The position numbers and the translations under genes are program-made. 64,000 nt of DNA from Dellaglioa algida DSM 15638 (GTDB taxonomy: Bacteria > Bacillota > Bacilli > Lactobacillales > Lactobacillaceae): positions 181,043 through 245,042 of the forward strand of contig NZ_AZDI01000001.1 of the NCBI RefSeq assembly GCF_001434695.1, in the 5' to 3' direction. Every line of letters starts with the position of its first letter. Position 1 is the stretch's first letter. This document shows positions 9,607-21,329 of this stretch, in pieces. The notes below the pieces were generated by a model. The model was not told the origin of the DNA, did not search any database, and was given only the letters and a program-made list of their open reading frames with translations.

Positions 9607-11145
9607 ATGAGAAGAGCGTTGCTAAGTGTTTCCGATAAAACAGGTATTATTGATTTTGCTGAAGGATTAATTGAGCGCGGCTTCGAACTTATTTCCACGG
9701 GTGGGACATTTAAAGCTTTGAAGAATGCGGGACTTTCGGTTATTGAGGTTGAGGAAGTAACTCATTTTCCAGAAATGCTCGACGGGCGAGTTAAAACGTT
9801 ACATCCTATGATTCATGGCGGTTTATTAGCGAAACGTGATAATCCCACGCATATGGCTAAATTAAAAAAAGAGTCGATTACGCCAATTGATTTAGTTTGT
9901 GTCAACTTATATCCTTTTAAAGAAACAATTGAAAAGCCTAACATAATTGAGTCTGAAGCAATTGAGCAGATTGATATTGGTGGCCCAGCAATGTTAAGGT
10001 CCGCTTCTAAAAATTTTCAATCAGTGTACGTTGTTGTCGATAAGGCTGATTATGCAGCTGTTCTAATTGAACTTGATGACGAAAAACAAAATCATCATTT
10101 TCGTCGTCAGTTGGCTGCCAAGGCATTTCGACATACGGCGGCATACGACGCGCTTATCGCAGATTATTTAACAAAAGAATTGGAAGTTACTTTTCCTGAA
10201 AAATTATCGTTAACATATGATTTCAAGCAAGGGATGCGCTATGGTGAAAATGCTCATCAGAGTGCTACTTTTTATCAGGCTGGGATACCTAATGCCTTTT
10301 CTATTGCCTCAGCTAAACAATTGCATGGTAAAGAATTATCATACAATAACATCAAGGACGCAGATGCTGCATTAAAGGTTGTTTCCGAGTTTAAACGTCC
10401 TGCTGTAGTTGCGATGAAACACATGAATCCTTGCGGCGTTGGTGTTGGCGAGAACATCTATGAAGCATGGCAAAAAGCATTTGATGCTGATAAAACATCT
10501 ATTTTTGGTGGCATTATTGCCTTAAATCGTGAAGTCAATTTGGCGACCGCGACTGATTTACATCAGTTATTCTTAGAAATCATCATTGCACCTAGCTTTA
10601 CTGATGACGCTTATGATATTTTAGCAAAGAAGAAAAATCTGCGCGTGATGACACTCGATTTCAGTCAAAAGGACCAAGCCGATAAATATGAATATGTATC
10701 AGTTCTGGGAGGATTACTGGTTCAAGAACGTGATCAGGCCATCGATCAAATGTCAGAATTAAAAACGGTCACCGAAAAATTACCAACAATTGACGAGAAG
10801 GAAGCTCTGTTGTTTGCGCAAAGAATTGTTAAACATGTTAAAAGTAATGCAATTGTGATAGCCACAAAAGACCAGACGTTGGGAATTGGGGCCGGCCAAA
10901 TGAATCGTATTGGTTCCGTTAAAATTGCGATTGAACAATCCCTTGAACATGGGATGGTAGAACCATTTATTTTGGCTTCAGACGCTTATTTTCCGATGGA
11001 TGATAGTGTTGAGTACGCCGCTGATCATGGTGTAACTGCAATTATTCAGCCGGGTGGATCGATTAAGGATCAGGATTCTATTGACATGGCTAACCGTAAG
11101 GCAATCGCAATGGTCTTTAGTGGTCGTCGTCACTTTAAACATTAA
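9607..11145 (+). CDS. purH: Bifunctional AICAR transformylase / IMP cyclohydrolase
   Basis: PurH does the last two steps to IMP. The N-terminal MGS-like cyclohydrolase domain (residues 1 to about 190) shows STGGTFKAL and DGRVKTLHP. The C-terminal formyltransferase domain shows [10 protein letters not shown] and KHMNPCGVG, which carries the catalytic Lys-His pair. The full length of 512 residues is normal. A GGGAG ribosome binding site precedes the ATG. It uses 10-formyl-tetrahydrofolate, like PurN. Confidence 0.97.
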   Translation: MRRALLSVSDKTGIIDFAEGLIERGFELISTGGTFKALKNAGLSVIEVEEVTHFPEMLDGRVKTLHPMIHGGLLAKRDNPTHMAKLKKESITPIDLVCVNLYPFKETIEKPNIIESEAIEQIDIGGPAMLRSASKNFQSVYVVVDKADYAAVLIELDDEKQNHHFRRQLAAKAFRHTAAYDALIADYLTKELEVTFPEKLSLTYDFKQGMRYGENAHQSATFYQAGIPNAFSIASAKQLHGKELSYNNIKDADAALKVVSEFKRPAVVAMKHMNPCGVGVGENIYEAWQKAFDADKTSIFGGIIALNREVNLATATDLHQLFLEIIIAPSFTDDAYDILAKKKNLRVMTLDFSQKDQADKYEYVSVLGGLLVQERDQAIDQMSELKTVTEKLPTIDEKEALLFAQRIVKHVKSNAIVIATKDQTLGIGAGQMNRIGSVKIAIEQSLEHGMVEPFILASDAYFPMDDSVEYAADHGVTAIIQPGGSIKDQDSIDMANRKAIAMVFSGRRHFKH

Positions 11146-11195
11146 TCAATTCAAGCAGGTTAAATGATTAATTTCTGAAAGGATTATTGAATATT

Positions 11196-12458
11196 ATGAA
11201 AATATTGGTAATTGGTTCCGGTGGTCGTGAGCATGCTATTGCGCGAAAATTCGTTGAAAGTAATGCTGTATCTGAGGTTTATTGTCTTCCGGGAAATCCC
11301 GGGATGAGTAATAACGGGATTAAGCCAATTAAAATTGATATAACTAATTTTAAGGATATAGCTAATTTTGCCCGTGAAAATGAAATCGATTGGACTTTCG
11401 TAGGTCCAGAAATCCCATTAATTGCCGGTATAACTGATTTTTTCCAGCAGGAGGGTTTAGTTATTTATGGGCCTTCGCAAGCTGCTGCTCAGTTAGAAGG
11501 ATCTAAAGAATTTGCAAAACAAATTATGAAGTCAGCTAACGTTCCGACGGCAGACTATCGACGGTTCACAGACTACCAAATGGCAATGGATTACGTTGGT
11601 ATGGAACCATTCCCGTTAGTTATTAAAGCAAACGGATTGGCTGGGGGAAAAGGGGTCGTTATCGCTCAAAATCACTCGGAGGCGAAGCATGCTTTAAATT
11701 CATTTTTACTGCAGCATCAATATGGTACGACAGAAGTTTTAATTGAAGAGTATCTTGAGGGAGAAGAATTCTCCTTAATGGCATTTATTGATCGCAACAA
11801 GGTTTATCCGATGCCCATCTCCCAAGATCATAAACGCGCATTTGAAGGAGATAATGGGCCAAATACTGGTGGAATGGGCGCCTATTGCCCCGTACCACAA
11901 ATCCCTGATGATATTGTTACGATGGCTATCCAAAAGATTGTGCAACCAACGGTAGATGAAATGGTGAACAGGCGTATCCCATTTATGGGTATTTTATATG
12001 TCGGATTAATTTTAACGAAAGCTGGACCTAAAGTAATTGAATATAATGTTCGATTTGGAGATCCTGAGACTGAAGTGGTGATTCCAAGATTAAAATCAGA
12101 TTTGGCGGTAGTAGTTTCGCAATTATTACAACATAAGGAACCAGTTCTCGAATGGGAAACAGAAGGGATTACATTGGGAGTAGTGCTCGCCGCAGAAGGT
12201 TATCCGGAGCAGCCCTTGAAGAATATCGTATTACCAGGTCTTGAGGATTTTAAACCTATTGTTGATAAGATTGATTTTGCAGGTGTTGATACAGTCAAGA
12301 ACGAGTTAGTCACCAGTGGTGGACGAATTTATATTCTGCACGAAACGGGTTCAGATATAGTCGATGCACAAAAAAAGGTCTATAATTTGATGACTGATTT
12401 TGAGGTTCCGAAAACATTTTATCGGTTAGATATTGGTTATCGAGCCACAGTAAAATAA
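11196..12458 (+). CDS. purD: GAR synthetase (phosphoribosylamine-glycine ligase)
   Basis: PurD ligates glycine to phosphoribosylamine with ATP. It is an ATP-grasp enzyme; the N-terminal domain has LVIGSGGREHAIA, the lid region has KANGLAGGKGVVIA near residue 145, and GDPETEVV near 285 binds metal. I use ATG 11196 (420 residues), because it starts two residues before the first conserved strand. A TTG three codons upstream is only three bases from the AAAGGA site. It is the last gene of the operon, placed after purH as in many Firmicutes, and is followed by a bidirectional terminator. Confidence 0.95.
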   Translation: MKILVIGSGGREHAIARKFVESNAVSEVYCLPGNPGMSNNGIKPIKIDITNFKDIANFARENEIDWTFVGPEIPLIAGITDFFQQEGLVIYGPSQAAAQLEGSKEFAKQIMKSANVPTADYRRFTDYQMAMDYVGMEPFPLVIKANGLAGGKGVVIAQNHSEAKHALNSFLLQHQYGTTEVLIEEYLEGEEFSLMAFIDRNKVYPMPISQDHKRAFEGDNGPNTGGMGAYCPVPQIPDDIVTMAIQKIVQPTVDEMVNRRIPFMGILYVGLILTKAGPKVIEYNVRFGDPETEVVIPRLKSDLAVVVSQLLQHKEPVLEWETEGITLGVVLAAEGYPEQPLKNIVLPGLEDFKPIVDKIDFAGVDTVKNELVTSGGRIYILHETGSDIVDAQKKVYNLMTDFEVPKTFYRLDIGYRATVK

Positions 12459-12459
12459 A

Positions 12460-12505
12460 AAATCATCCATCCTTACTTATGGGTACGAGTAAGGATGGAT
12501 GATTT
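12460..12505. terminator. Bidirectional terminator between purD and csp
   Basis: An 18-bp stem (12460-12477 with 12488-12505) encloses a 10-base loop. On the - strand it runs into TTTTTTATTTTA, a strong terminator for the cold-shock gene. On the + strand the T tract is weak, but the stem still fits the end of the purine operon. Confidence 0.85.
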
Positions 12506-12523
12506 ATCGTTTATGCAAGATTA

Positions 12524-12727
12524 TTATTTTATAATTGTAACGTTGGCAGCTTGTAAACCGCGGCTACCTTCTTTAACTTCAAATGTTACGTGTTGACCAG
12601 TTCCAAGGACCTTAAATGCGTCAGACTGTATAGCAGTGTAATGAACAAATATTTCTTGCTCATCACCATAAGCAATGAAGCCATAACCTTTTTGCGCGCT
12701 AAACCATTCAACAATACCAGATTCCAT
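12524..12727 (-). CDS. csp: Cold-shock domain protein
   Basis: This 67-residue OB-fold protein binds single-stranded RNA and DNA and melts mRNA structure. RNP1 is KGYGFI and RNP2 is IFVHY, where the usual last residue F is Y. The ending GLQAANV is typical. I start it at ATG 12727, eight bases after GGGAGG; the longer frame from 12757 would read through that site. It is monocistronic, divergent from fhs, with its own promoter. Which Csp paralog it is cannot be told. Confidence 0.93.
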   Translation of the reverse strand: MESGIVEWFSAQKGYGFIAYGDEQEIFVHYTAIQSDAFKVLGTGQHVTFEVKEGSRGLQAANVTIIK

Positions 12728-12771
12728 ATCAAACGCCTCCCAAAATTGGTCATACAATTGAGTACCCTTCC

Positions 12772-12832
12772 AGTATATGTAACTTTAGTCCGTAGTGCAA
12801 CTAATGACAATCGCCGTTTTCTCAGTTATAAT
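12772..12832. promoter_or_regulatory. Divergent promoters for csp and fhs
   Basis: For csp (- strand), TTGCAC (complement of 12795-12800), 17 bp, TATACT (complement of 12772-12777). For fhs (+ strand), ATGACA (12804-12809), 17 bp, TATAAT (12827-12832). The -35 elements lie back to back three bases apart, so the two promoters may compete. I see no PurBox here. Confidence 0.7.
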
Positions 12833-12862
12833 TAATAAATTGAATATGGAAGGATGATAAAC

Positions 12863-14521
12863 TTGAACGATATAGAAATTGCACAAAAAAATGTGATGAA
12901 ACCTATAGAAGATATAGCTAATGAAATTGGTTTAAAAAGAACTGATATTGAACCATATGGTAACTTCAAGGCGAAAATAAATTTACCTTTAGATTTACCC
13001 GAAAAAAAGGATTCTAAGTTGATTCTAGTCACTGCAATTAGTCCCACTCCAGCCGGAGAAGGTAAATCAACGGTAACTGTTGGTTTAGGGGATGCTATGC
13101 ATCGTTTAAATAAAAAAGTTATGATTGCGCTTAGAGAACCTTCGTTAGGCCCGGTTATGGGGATGAAAGGTGGCGCGACTGGCGGTGGTTATTCACAAGT
13201 TGTTCCAATGGAAGATATCAATTTGCATTTTACGGGTGATATGCATGCTTTGACAACCGCAAATAATACATTGGCTGCCTTAATCGATAATCATATTCAA
13301 CAAGGTAATGCTTTAAAAATTGATCAAAGACGAATTATTTGGAAACGAGTCCTTGATATTAATGATCGCGCACTTCGAAATGTCGTTGTGGGCCTTGGTG
13401 GTCCAATGCAGGGTGTACCTAGAGAAGATGGATTTGATATCACGGTCGCTAGTGAATTAATGGCCATTTTGTGTTTAGCAAAAGATATTAAAGATTTAAA
13501 ATCTAGAATAAATGACATAGTTGTGGCATACAATTATGATAAAAAACCAATTACTGTATCTGATTTGGGCGTGACAGGCGCAATTAGTCTGTTACTAAAA
13601 GATGCGATTAAACCTAACTTAGTCCAGACATTAGAACATACACCCGCAGTTATTCATGGTGGCCCCTTTGCTAATATTGCACATGGATGTAACAGCGTTC
13701 TCGCAACACAGACGGCACTTCAATTGGGTGACTACGCAATTACAGAAGCTGGATTTGGTGCCGATTTGGGTGCCGAAAAATTCCTCGATATTAAGACACC
13801 AGTTTTAGGTAAGACGCCAGATACAATTGTTATTGTGGCAACAATTCGTGCATTAAAAATGCATGGTGGTGTTTCAAAAACTGACTTAGAACTAGAAAAT
13901 GTCGACGCATTAAAAGTAGGCTTTTCAAACTTGAAAAAGCACGTTGAAAATATGCAACGTTACAATATTCCGGTTGTTGTTGCTATTAACAAGTTTACTG
14001 CTGATACGAATCTTGAAGTGCAAACGCTGATTGATCTTTCTGACGAAATTGGCGTTTCAGCTGTACCTGCAGACGTATGGGGACAAGGTGGGGCCGGTGC
14101 AATTGATTTAGCAAATAAAGTCATTGAGAAAACAAGTGAGGTTCATGAATTTAAGGCATTATATGAAGCCGACGATTCCGCAGAAACTAAAATTGAAAAA
14201 ATTGTTAAAACAATCTATGGCGGTACAAATGTTGAGTATGCGCCTAAGGCAAAACAACAATTACGACAGTTTAAGGAACTTGGCTGGGACAAATTACTAA
14301 TCTGTATGGCAAAAACGCAGTATTCGTTATCGGATAATGCTAAACTGTTAGGAGCACCCACCGATTTTACGATTCATATTCGTGAGTTTAATCCCAAACT
14401 AGGTTCTCAGTTCTTAGTTGCTTTAACGGGTAATGTATTAACAATGCCAGGATTACCTAAAGTACCTGCTGCGAACCATATGGATATTGATGATAATGGT
14501 GTAATTTCAGGACTATATTAA
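12863..14521 (+). CDS. fhs: Formate-tetrahydrofolate ligase
   Basis: Fhs makes 10-formyl-tetrahydrofolate from formate, tetrahydrofolate and ATP, the one-carbon donor for PurN and PurH encoded just upstream. The P-loop [14 protein letters not shown] lies near residue 70, and [10 protein letters not shown] and [13 protein letters not shown] are hallmark segments. I choose TTG 12863 (552 residues) because GGAAGG (12848-12853) is then nine bases upstream; ATG 12854 abuts that site. It has its own promoter, so it is a neighbour and partner of the purine operon rather than a member. Confidence 0.95.
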   Translation: MNDIEIAQKNVMKPIEDIANEIGLKRTDIEPYGNFKAKINLPLDLPEKKDSKLILVTAISPTPAGEGKSTVTVGLGDAMHRLNKKVMIALREPSLGPVMGMKGGATGGGYSQVVPMEDINLHFTGDMHALTTANNTLAALIDNHIQQGNALKIDQRRIIWKRVLDINDRALRNVVVGLGGPMQGVPREDGFDITVASELMAILCLAKDIKDLKSRINDIVVAYNYDKKPITVSDLGVTGAISLLLKDAIKPNLVQTLEHTPAVIHGGPFANIAHGCNSVLATQTALQLGDYAITEAGFGADLGAEKFLDIKTPVLGKTPDTIVIVATIRALKMHGGVSKTDLELENVDALKVGFSNLKKHVENMQRYNIPVVVAINKFTADTNLEVQTLIDLSDEIGVSAVPADVWGQGGAGAIDLANKVIEKTSEVHEFKALYEADDSAETKIEKIVKTIYGGTNVEYAPKAKQQLRQFKELGWDKLLICMAKTQYSLSDNAKLLGAPTDFTIHIREFNPKLGSQFLVALTGNVLTMPGLPKVPAANHMDIDDNGVISGLY

Positions 14522-14543
14522 TGAATAATTAAGAGGGTTTAAT

Positions 14544-14987
14544 ATGTTTATATATGCACTATTAGCGGGAATTATATTAGTTGCCGACCAAGTTGTGAAA
14601 TATGTCGTCTCAGCAAATATTGCGTTAGATACGAGTCAAACTGTTATACCTAATCTATTTTCTATCGCGAATATTAGAAATGATGGGGCAGCTTGGAGTT
14701 TAATGGCTGGTAAGCAATGGTTCTTTTTCATTGTTTCCATTTTAGCTTTGGGATTGATGGTTTATTATTTCTATAAATATAGAGCAAATACAGGATATAA
14801 AATTAGTATTGCTCTAATGATTGCCGGAACACTTGGTAACTTCATCGATCGTTTGAGATTTGGTTATGTCGTAGACATGTTTCAAACTGATTTCGTTAAC
14901 TTTCCAATTTTTAATGTGGCGGATATGTCGTTAACGGTCGGAGTTGTTATTTTATTAATAATTGTTTTAAAGGAAGACGATAAATGA
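14544..14987 (+). CDS. lspA: Signal peptidase II (lipoprotein signal peptidase)
   Basis: LspA is an integral membrane aspartic protease that removes signal peptides from diacylated prolipoproteins. The 147 residues hold four hydrophobic segments. The catalytic aspartates are Asp111 (GYVVDMF) and Asp127 (FNVADMS), and the conserved GNFIDRLRFG precedes them. It follows fhs by 22 bases and overlaps the rluD-like gene by four bases; lspA-rluD-pyrR is a common order in Lactobacillales. Confidence 0.96.
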   Translation: MFIYALLAGIILVADQVVKYVVSANIALDTSQTVIPNLFSIANIRNDGAAWSLMAGKQWFFFIVSILALGLMVYYFYKYRANTGYKISIALMIAGTLGNFIDRLRFGYVVDMFQTDFVNFPIFNVADMSLTVGVVILLIIVLKEDDK

Positions 14988-15886
14988 CAGAATTAGTGAT
15001 TCAAAATGAAACGGGACGGCTTGATAAAGTTGTCTCACAGTTAATGCCCGAAATATCTAGATCAAAATTACAACATTGGATTAAAAGTGGCGATGTATTG
15101 GTTAACGGGAAAATGGAAAAAAGTAAATATGATGTTCAACCGGGTGACAAGATTAGTTTAATTGAACCTGATCCCGTCGCGCTAGATTTAGTACCCCAGG
15201 ATATCCCATTAGACATTGTCTACGAAGATGACGACGTTATTGTTGTTAATAAACCGCAAGGCATGGTCGTGCATCCATCACCGGGGCATCCAGATGGGAC
15301 ATTAGTAAATGCTTTACTATTTCACAGCCCATTATCAACAATTAACGGCGCGTTCAGACCAGGAATTGTTCACCGAATCGATAAAGATACATCGGGACTT
15401 TTGATGGTAGCTAAAAATGATAAAGCGCATCAATCATTGGCTGCCCAATTAAAGGCAAAAACGAATGTCCGTGAATATATCGCATTAGTCCATCAGCCGA
15501 TTAAAGAGGAGTCGGGTATTATTAAGGCACCTCTTGGTCGGTCACCTAGAGATCGAATGAAGCAAGCCGTAGTTGAAGATGGGCGTCCAGCCGTTACGCA
15601 TTTTAAGGTAGAGAAAAATTATGAAAATTACTCACTCATTAAATGCCAATTAGAGACAGGACGTACACATCAGATTCGTGTTCATATGCAATACATTGGG
15701 CATCCAGTTGTTGGTGATCCATTGTACGGGCCGCGTAAAACGATAAAAGGACGTGGCCAATTTTTACATGCTGCTAAACTTGGATTTAAACACCCCACAA
15801 CTGGGGAAGAGCTTATTTTTGAAGTACCAATTCCTCCTATTTTTAAAAGTACCTTAGATTATCTTGACAAAACAAATTCTATCTAG
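14984..15886 (+). CDS. rluD: RluD-family 23S rRNA pseudouridine synthase
   Basis: The product isomerises uridines in large-subunit rRNA. An S4 RNA-binding domain covers residues 10-60 (GRLDKVVSQL, VLVNGKMEKSKYDVQPGD). The synthase domain has HRIDKDTSGLL, with catalytic Asp133, and ends with the GRTHQIRVHM and HPVVGDPLYG motifs. It overlaps lspA by four bases (ATGA). The pyr promoter lies within its last codons. Family membership is sure; the exact site modified (RluD versus YlyB-type) is not. Confidence 0.9.
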   Translation: MTELVIQNETGRLDKVVSQLMPEISRSKLQHWIKSGDVLVNGKMEKSKYDVQPGDKISLIEPDPVALDLVPQDIPLDIVYEDDDVIVVNKPQGMVVHPSPGHPDGTLVNALLFHSPLSTINGAFRPGIVHRIDKDTSGLLMVAKNDKAHQSLAAQLKAKTNVREYIALVHQPIKEESGIIKAPLGRSPRDRMKQAVVEDGRPAVTHFKVEKNYENYSLIKCQLETGRTHQIRVHMQYIGHPVVGDPLYGPRKTIKGRGQFLHAAKLGFKHPTTGEELIFEVPIPPIFKSTLDYLDKTNSI

Positions 15887-15892
15887 TAATAT
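15864..15892 (+). promoter_or_regulatory. Promoter of the pyrimidine operon
   Basis: TTGACA (15864-15869), a 17-bp spacer and TAATAT (15887-15892) form a near-consensus sigma-A promoter. The -35 is inside the 3' end of the rluD-like gene. The predicted start is close to 15899, about 20 bases before the first PyrR-binding hairpin. Confidence 0.72.
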
Positions 15893-15918
15893 AAAAACCA
15901 ATAAAGATCCTTTAAAAT

Positions 15919-16012
15919 AGTCCCGTGAGACTAAAAGGTAACACACAAATAGATTTCTCTTTGAAGAAGTCTGCCTCTTAGTCTAAGTATTTTTAGATTG
16001 GGAGGCTTTTTT
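15919..16012 (+). promoter_or_regulatory. PyrR attenuator upstream of pyrR
   Basis: The leader has a PyrR-type binding hairpin at 15919-15932 (AGTCCCGTGAGACT, stem AGTC/GACT). It is followed by a terminator formed by 15973-15986 with 15993-16006 and six T. The sequence between can form a competing antiterminator. With UMP present, PyrR would hold the first hairpin and allow termination. It lies in a 154-bp gap otherwise without genes. Confidence 0.85.
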
Positions 16013-16037
16013 ATTGGACAAAAAGAGGAGGAAATAA

Positions 16038-16586
<549 letters not shown>

Positions 16587-16587
16587 T

Positions 16588-16697
16588 AAATCGTTAAATT
16601 GTTCCAGAGAGAGCAAACGATTTAGAAACGCGACATGGAATTAGTTTAAGTCGGGTTTCAACTTCGAAGGCATCTCTCTATAGAGGTGCTTTTTTTA
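16588..16697 (+). promoter_or_regulatory. Second PyrR attenuator, between pyrR and pyrP
   Basis: The PyrR-binding hairpin is formed by AAATCGTT (16588-16595) with AACGATTT (16616-16623), with the loop side containing TTCCAGAGAGAGCAA. A terminator follows: GCATCTCT (16670-16677) with AGAGGTGC (16682-16689) and eight T. Its binding loop is closer to the Bacillus AGAGAG core than the first one is. It controls pyrP and everything downstream. Confidence 0.88.
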
Positions 16698-16718
16698 TAC
16701 AGAAAGGAAATGATTAAA

Positions 16719-17993
16719 ATGGCAGAAAAATTTAGAAATGAAGATGCAATACTTGATATTCATGATAGACCGTCGTTCGGACAATGGATGGGGCTATCAA
16801 TTCAGCATTTATTTACGATGTTTGGTGCGACAGTTTTAGTCCCAATCTTAGTTGGGCTAAACCCAAGTATTGCCCTATTTAGTTCAGGTGTCGGGACGTT
16901 AGTTTATATCGGTATCACGAATGGTAAAATACCGGCTTATCTTGGATCAAGTTTTGCTTTTATCGCTGTGATGCAAATGTTAATGAAAACGTCTGGATAT
17001 CCGGCAGTTGCTCAAGGAACTATCTCAGCCGGACTCGTTTATCTGATTGTTTCAATTATCATTGGGAAAGTTGGGTCGGGGTGGCTCGATCGAATTCTGC
17101 CGGCGGTTGTTGTTGGTCCTGTTGTAATGGTCATCGGGTTGTCTATGGCAACAACAGCAGCAAGTAATGCAATGTTGAACTCTGGGACCTACGATATCAA
17201 ATACGTTTGGGTCGCAATCTTCACTCTGGCAATTACCATTTTCTTCAACATGTATCTTAAAGGATTTATAAGTTTAATTCCTATCTTATTAGGGATCGTC
17301 TGCGGGTACATTATGGCAGTCTTATGCGGTATCGTTGATTTTTCTACGGTAGAGAGGGCAAACTGGTTCACATTACCCGCATTCAACGTAGCATTCATAA
17401 ATTATCAACCTAAAATTTATTGGAGCGCAATTATTGGTATGGCGCCAATCGCATTTGTCACGATGACGGAGCACATGGGCCATATCATGGTCTTAAATAA
17501 ATTAACTAAGCGAAATTTCTTTAAAGATCCTGGATTAAACAGAACATTGTTTGGAGATGGTGTGTCATCAATTATCGCTGGATTCGTTGGGGGTCCACCA
17601 ACAACGTCATATGGTGAAAATATTGGTGTTTTAGCAATGACTAAAGTCCATAGTATCTGGGTGATCGGCGGCGCCGCATTCTTCGCGATTATCTTTAGTT
17701 TCGTTGGGAAAATAAGCGCATTGATTCAAAGCATTCCAGGACCAGTTATTGGTGGAATTAGTTTCTTACTCTTCGGGGTTATTGCTTCAAGTGGCTTAAG
17801 AATCTTAATTGATAATCAAATTGATTATGATAAAAAACGTAATTTAATGATTACTGCTAGCATTTTAGTATTAGGTATTGGCGGTATGTACTTAAAAGTG
17901 GGAGATTTACAGTTAACAAGTATCGCACTTGCAACAGTTGTTGGTATCGCATTAAATCTTATTTTACCTAAAGAAGCTAAAAGCGAAAAATAA
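16719..17993 (+). CDS. pyrP: Uracil permease (NCS2 family)
   Basis: This membrane symporter imports uracil. It has about a dozen hydrophobic segments, and the NCS2 signature region [12 protein letters not shown] lies near residue 300; the early motif is [14 protein letters not shown] take ATG 16719 (424 residues): the longer frame starts at a GTG inside the attenuator stem, and AAAGGA is correctly spaced only for this ATG. Its place after pyrR and the second attenuator, ahead of pyrB, matches the Bacillus operon. No third attenuator lies between pyrP and pyrB. Confidence 0.95.
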   Translation: MAEKFRNEDAILDIHDRPSFGQWMGLSIQHLFTMFGATVLVPILVGLNPSIALFSSGVGTLVYIGITNGKIPAYLGSSFAFIAVMQMLMKTSGYPAVAQGTISAGLVYLIVSIIIGKVGSGWLDRILPAVVVGPVVMVIGLSMATTAASNAMLNSGTYDIKYVWVAIFTLAITIFFNMYLKGFISLIPILLGIVCGYIMAVLCGIVDFSTVERANWFTLPAFNVAFINYQPKIYWSAIIGMAPIAFVTMTEHMGHIMVLNKLTKRNFFKDPGLNRTLFGDGVSSIIAGFVGGPPTTSYGENIGVLAMTKVHSIWVIGGAAFFAIIFSFVGKISALIQSIPGPVIGGISFLLFGVIASSGLRILIDNQIDYDKKRNLMITASILVLGIGGMYLKVGDLQLTSIALATVVGIALNLILPKEAKSEK

Positions 17994-18007
17994 TAGGAGA
18001 TGATATT

Positions 18008-18952
18008 TTGTTAAATAAAAAGACAAATTTAGTTCAGTTACAATATTTGGTATCAATTGAAGACTTATCTACGGAAGAAGTTGAGGCATTAATTGAAAGA
18101 GCCGAAAAATTCAAACGAAATCCGTCATTATTTGACTTAAAATATCCCATCTATACAACAAATTTATTTTTTGAAAATAGTACGAGAACACATAGCAGCT
18201 TTGAGGTTGCAGAACAACGAATGAAATTAAATATTGTCTCGTTTAATCCAAGTATTAGTGCAGTAAGTAAAGGTGAGACACTGTATGATACTGTTCTGAC
18301 AATGGGTGCGATTGGCACACAAATTGCGGTTATTCGTCATCCTGAAAACGAATATTACAAACAATTAATTGGAGAGAACGATTTGGGTGTAGGTATCATC
18401 AATGGTGGGGATGGGAGTGGCCAGCACCCTTCACAATGTCTGCTTGATATGATGACTATCAAAGAAGAGTTTGGGACGTTCAAGGATTTAAAAGTCGCAA
18501 TCGTTGGCGACCTCACGAATTCGAGAGTTGCTAAAAGTAACATGCAGTTACTGAAAAAATTAGGTGCATCATTATACTTCTCGGGTCCAAAGGAATGGTT
18601 CTCCGAAGAATTTGCTGAGTATGGTCAGTACTTGGAGATGGACGAATTGGTTACCGAAGTAGATGTCATGATGATGTTACGCGTTCAACACGAGCGTCAT
18701 GCCGATGACAGTAAATTTTCAAAACAGAACTATCACGAAAAATTTGGATTAAGTGTTGCACGTGGTAAGAAGTTAAAAGCCGGATCCATCATTATGCATC
18801 CTGGTCCGATTAATCGTGACGTTGAATTAGCAAGTGACTTAGTTGAATGTGAGCAATCACGATTTGTTAAACAAATGACGAATGGTGTTTTTGTTAGAAT
18901 GGCTATTTTAGAAGCAGTTATTAACGGTCGTCATCTTATGGAGGCAGATTAG
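18008..18952 (+). CDS. pyrB: Aspartate carbamoyltransferase catalytic subunit
   Basis: PyrB condenses carbamoyl phosphate with aspartate. The carbamoyl-phosphate motif STRTHSSF lies near residue 56 and HPSQCLLD, the HPTQ-type motif, near 137; MHPGPINR is the aspartate loop. A TTG start at 18008 follows AGGAGATGAT. At 314 residues it is a class without regulatory subunit, and no pyrI is present. Only 14 bases separate it from pyrP. Confidence 0.97.
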   Translation: MLNKKTNLVQLQYLVSIEDLSTEEVEALIERAEKFKRNPSLFDLKYPIYTTNLFFENSTRTHSSFEVAEQRMKLNIVSFNPSISAVSKGETLYDTVLTMGAIGTQIAVIRHPENEYYKQLIGENDLGVGIINGGDGSGQHPSQCLLDMMTIKEEFGTFKDLKVAIVGDLTNSRVAKSNMQLLKKLGASLYFSGPKEWFSEEFAEYGQYLEMDELVTEVDVMMMLRVQHERHADDSKFSKQNYHEKFGLSVARGKKLKAGSIIMHPGPINRDVELASDLVECEQSRFVKQMTNGVFVRMAILEAVINGRHLMEAD

Positions 18953-18955
18953 TTT

Positions 18956-20245
18956 ATGAAAAAATTAATTAAAAATGGCACACTTTTCTTAAATCACACT
19001 TTTACGCAACAGGATTTACTGATTGAAGATGACAAAATAAAAGCAATCGGGATAGATTTAGCAGACGAATTTTCGGATATTGATTTAATCATTGATGCAG
19101 AAGGATTAATTGTGACCCCCGGATTAGTCGATGTCCACGTTCATTATCGCGAACCCGGATTTGAATATAAGGAAACAATTAAGACGGGGAGCTTGGCTGC
19201 TGCGCATGGTGGTTTTACTACGGTAGGTGCAATGCCAAACTTGGATCCCGTTCCAGATACTGTTGCACATTTTGAAGAAATAAAAAGACGAAATAAAAAA
19301 GACGGTCAGGTTCATATTCAACAATACGCCGCAATTACTAAAGATAGAACGTCAGAGGAACTGGTTGATTTTGAAGGTTTAAAAAAGGCCGGGGCCTTTG
19401 CTTTTACGAATGACGGATCAGGGATTCAAACGGCGGGAACAATGTATCTTGCAATGACGGAGGCAGCCCGAGTTAAACTGCCGCTTGTCTCACACGTTGA
19501 AGATAATTCGTTATTATTTGGTGGGGTCATGAACGAGGGTGTACGGGCTAAAAATCTGGGACTACCTGGCATAATGGGTATCGTAGAATCGTCACAATTA
19601 GCACGTGACCTGATGCTTGCACAAAAAACAGGTGTACATTATCATATGTGTCACGTTTCCACGAAGGAAAGCGTTGAATTAATTCGAATAGCTAAGGGCC
19701 ATGGGATAAATGTTACATGTGAAGTTTCACCGCATCACTTATTATTAACAGATTCGGATATTCATATGGATAATGGAAATTATAAAATGAACCCACCTTT
19801 AAGGACAGAAGATGATAGATTGGCCTTAATCGAAGGATTGTTGGATGGCACAATTGATATGATTGCGACGGATCACGCACCACACAGTGAAGAGGAAAAG
19901 CAAGACAGTATGATTGACGCGGCTTTTGGCATTACAGGAAGTGAAACGGCATTTTCATTGTTATATACAAAAATGGTTAAAACTGGCATTTTAACTTTAA
20001 CGCAACTAATTATTTTAATGAGTGAAAATCCGGCTAAAACCTTTAATTTAGAAAGTGGACTGCTGGAGCCAGGAATGATGGCTGATATTTCACTTTTTGA
20101 TATTAGTCATGAACAAACAATACGAGAATCAGACTATATATCTAAGGGTAAAAATACGCCTTTCACTGGACAAAAAATATACGGTACAACAATTGTAACA
20201 ATGGTTAGTGGTGAGATTAAATATGATAATCGAAAGGTTGAGTAA
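18956..20245 (+). CDS. pyrC: Dihydroorotase (class I)
   Basis: PyrC cyclises carbamoyl aspartate to dihydroorotate. Metal ligands are visible in [10 protein letters not shown] near residue 60, in the HVS and SPHH stretches, and in ATDHAPH near residue 305. The length of 429 is that of Gram-positive class I enzymes. A GGAGGC site inside the end of pyrB precedes the ATG. The next step, dihydroorotate dehydrogenase (PyrD), is not encoded in this operon. Confidence 0.96.
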   Translation: MKKLIKNGTLFLNHTFTQQDLLIEDDKIKAIGIDLADEFSDIDLIIDAEGLIVTPGLVDVHVHYREPGFEYKETIKTGSLAAAHGGFTTVGAMPNLDPVPDTVAHFEEIKRRNKKDGQVHIQQYAAITKDRTSEELVDFEGLKKAGAFAFTNDGSGIQTAGTMYLAMTEAARVKLPLVSHVEDNSLLFGGVMNEGVRAKNLGLPGIMGIVESSQLARDLMLAQKTGVHYHMCHVSTKESVELIRIAKGHGINVTCEVSPHHLLLTDSDIHMDNGNYKMNPPLRTEDDRLALIEGLLDGTIDMIATDHAPHSEEEKQDSMIDAAFGITGSETAFSLLYTKMVKTGILTLTQLIILMSENPAKTFNLESGLLEPGMMADISLFDISHEQTIRESDYISKGKNTPFTGQKIYGTTIVTMVSGEIKYDNRKVE

Positions 20246-20250
20246 AAGTC

Positions 20251-21327
20251 ATGAAGCGATTCTTAATTTTGGAAGACGGAAGTATCTTCAAGGGATTTAG
20301 TTTTGGTGCTGTAGCTTCTACCACTGGAGAAGTTGTTTTTACTACGGGAATGACGGGATATCAAGAAACAATTACGGATCAATCTTTCAGCAATCAGATT
20401 ATAACGTTTACCAACCCAATAATCGGGAATTATGGTATTAATATGGATGATTATGAGTCGATAGAACCTTCCTGTAAAGGTGTGATTGTTAACAACGTTG
20501 CCAGAGTCTCCAGCAACTGGCGTCAACAATTAACTTTAGATGAATTTTTAAAACAAAAGGATATCCCGGGTATATATGGAATTGATACACGGGAATTAAC
20601 AAAGAAGTTACGAAGCGTTGGGACAATGAAGGGCAGTATTATTGATGCAGATGCCGATATAGAACACGCATTTGATGCTATGAATGCGACCGTACTTAAT
20701 CAAAATATTGTACAACAGGTTTCAACGACGAGAGCATATCCTAATCCCGGAACAAAGTTAAATATTGTCTTGATTGATTTTGGCTTAAAACATAGTATTT
20801 TACGAGAGTTATCAAAGCGAGATTGTAACGTAATTGTTCTGCCTTACAATGCGACTGCGAAGCAAATATCTGATTTACAGCCGGATGGTGTTTTATTATC
20901 AAATGGGCCGGGAGATCCTAAAAATTTACCAGAGGTAGTTGAAATGATAAAAGAAATTCAGCCTAAGTTCCCAATCTTTGGTATTTGCCTGGGTCATCAA
21001 CTCTTTGCGCTAGCGAACGGTGCAGATACATACAAAATGAAATTTGGTCATCGTGGATTTAATCACCCAGTTAGAGAAATTGCGACTGGGCGAATTGATT
21101 TCACTTCACAAAATCATGGCTTTGCGGTTGACAGTGATTCTATTGATTCCAATAAATTACTAGTCACGCACCGTGAAATTAATGATGAAACTGTTGAAGG
21201 AATTAAGCATAAAACTGATCCGGCATTTAGCGTCCAATTCCATCCGGATGCCGCACCTGGTCCCCATGATGCAGATTATTTATTTGATGAATTTATTGAA
21301 CTAATAAACCGAGTTGGGAGAAAATAA
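20251..21327 (+). CDS. carA: Carbamoyl-phosphate synthase small (glutaminase) subunit
   Basis: CarA hydrolyses glutamine and passes ammonia to CarB. The N-terminal domain is typical ([15 protein letters not shown]). The class I amidotransferase domain has Cys246 in GICLGHQ and the His of [11 protein letters not shown]. Lying between pyrC and carB under PyrR control, this is the pyrimidine version (pyrAA) rather than an arginine-regulated one. A separate arginine-controlled copy could exist elsewhere. Confidence 0.96.
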   Translation: MKRFLILEDGSIFKGFSFGAVASTTGEVVFTTGMTGYQETITDQSFSNQIITFTNPIIGNYGINMDDYESIEPSCKGVIVNNVARVSSNWRQQLTLDEFLKQKDIPGIYGIDTRELTKKLRSVGTMKGSIIDADADIEHAFDAMNATVLNQNIVQQVSTTRAYPNPGTKLNIVLIDFGLKHSILRELSKRDCNVIVLPYNATAKQISDLQPDGVLLSNGPGDPKNLPEVVEMIKEIQPKFPIFGICLGHQLFALANGADTYKMKFGHRGFNHPVREIATGRIDFTSQNHGFAVDSDSIDSNKLLVTHREINDETVEGIKHKTDPAFSVQFHPDAAPGPHDADYLFDEFIELINRVGRK

Positions 21328-21329
21328 TT

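Noticed and set aside
12586-12835. Overlapping ORFs around the csp gene on both strands
   Set aside because: They are shadows of csp and its promoter, with no ribosome binding sites or family resemblance.
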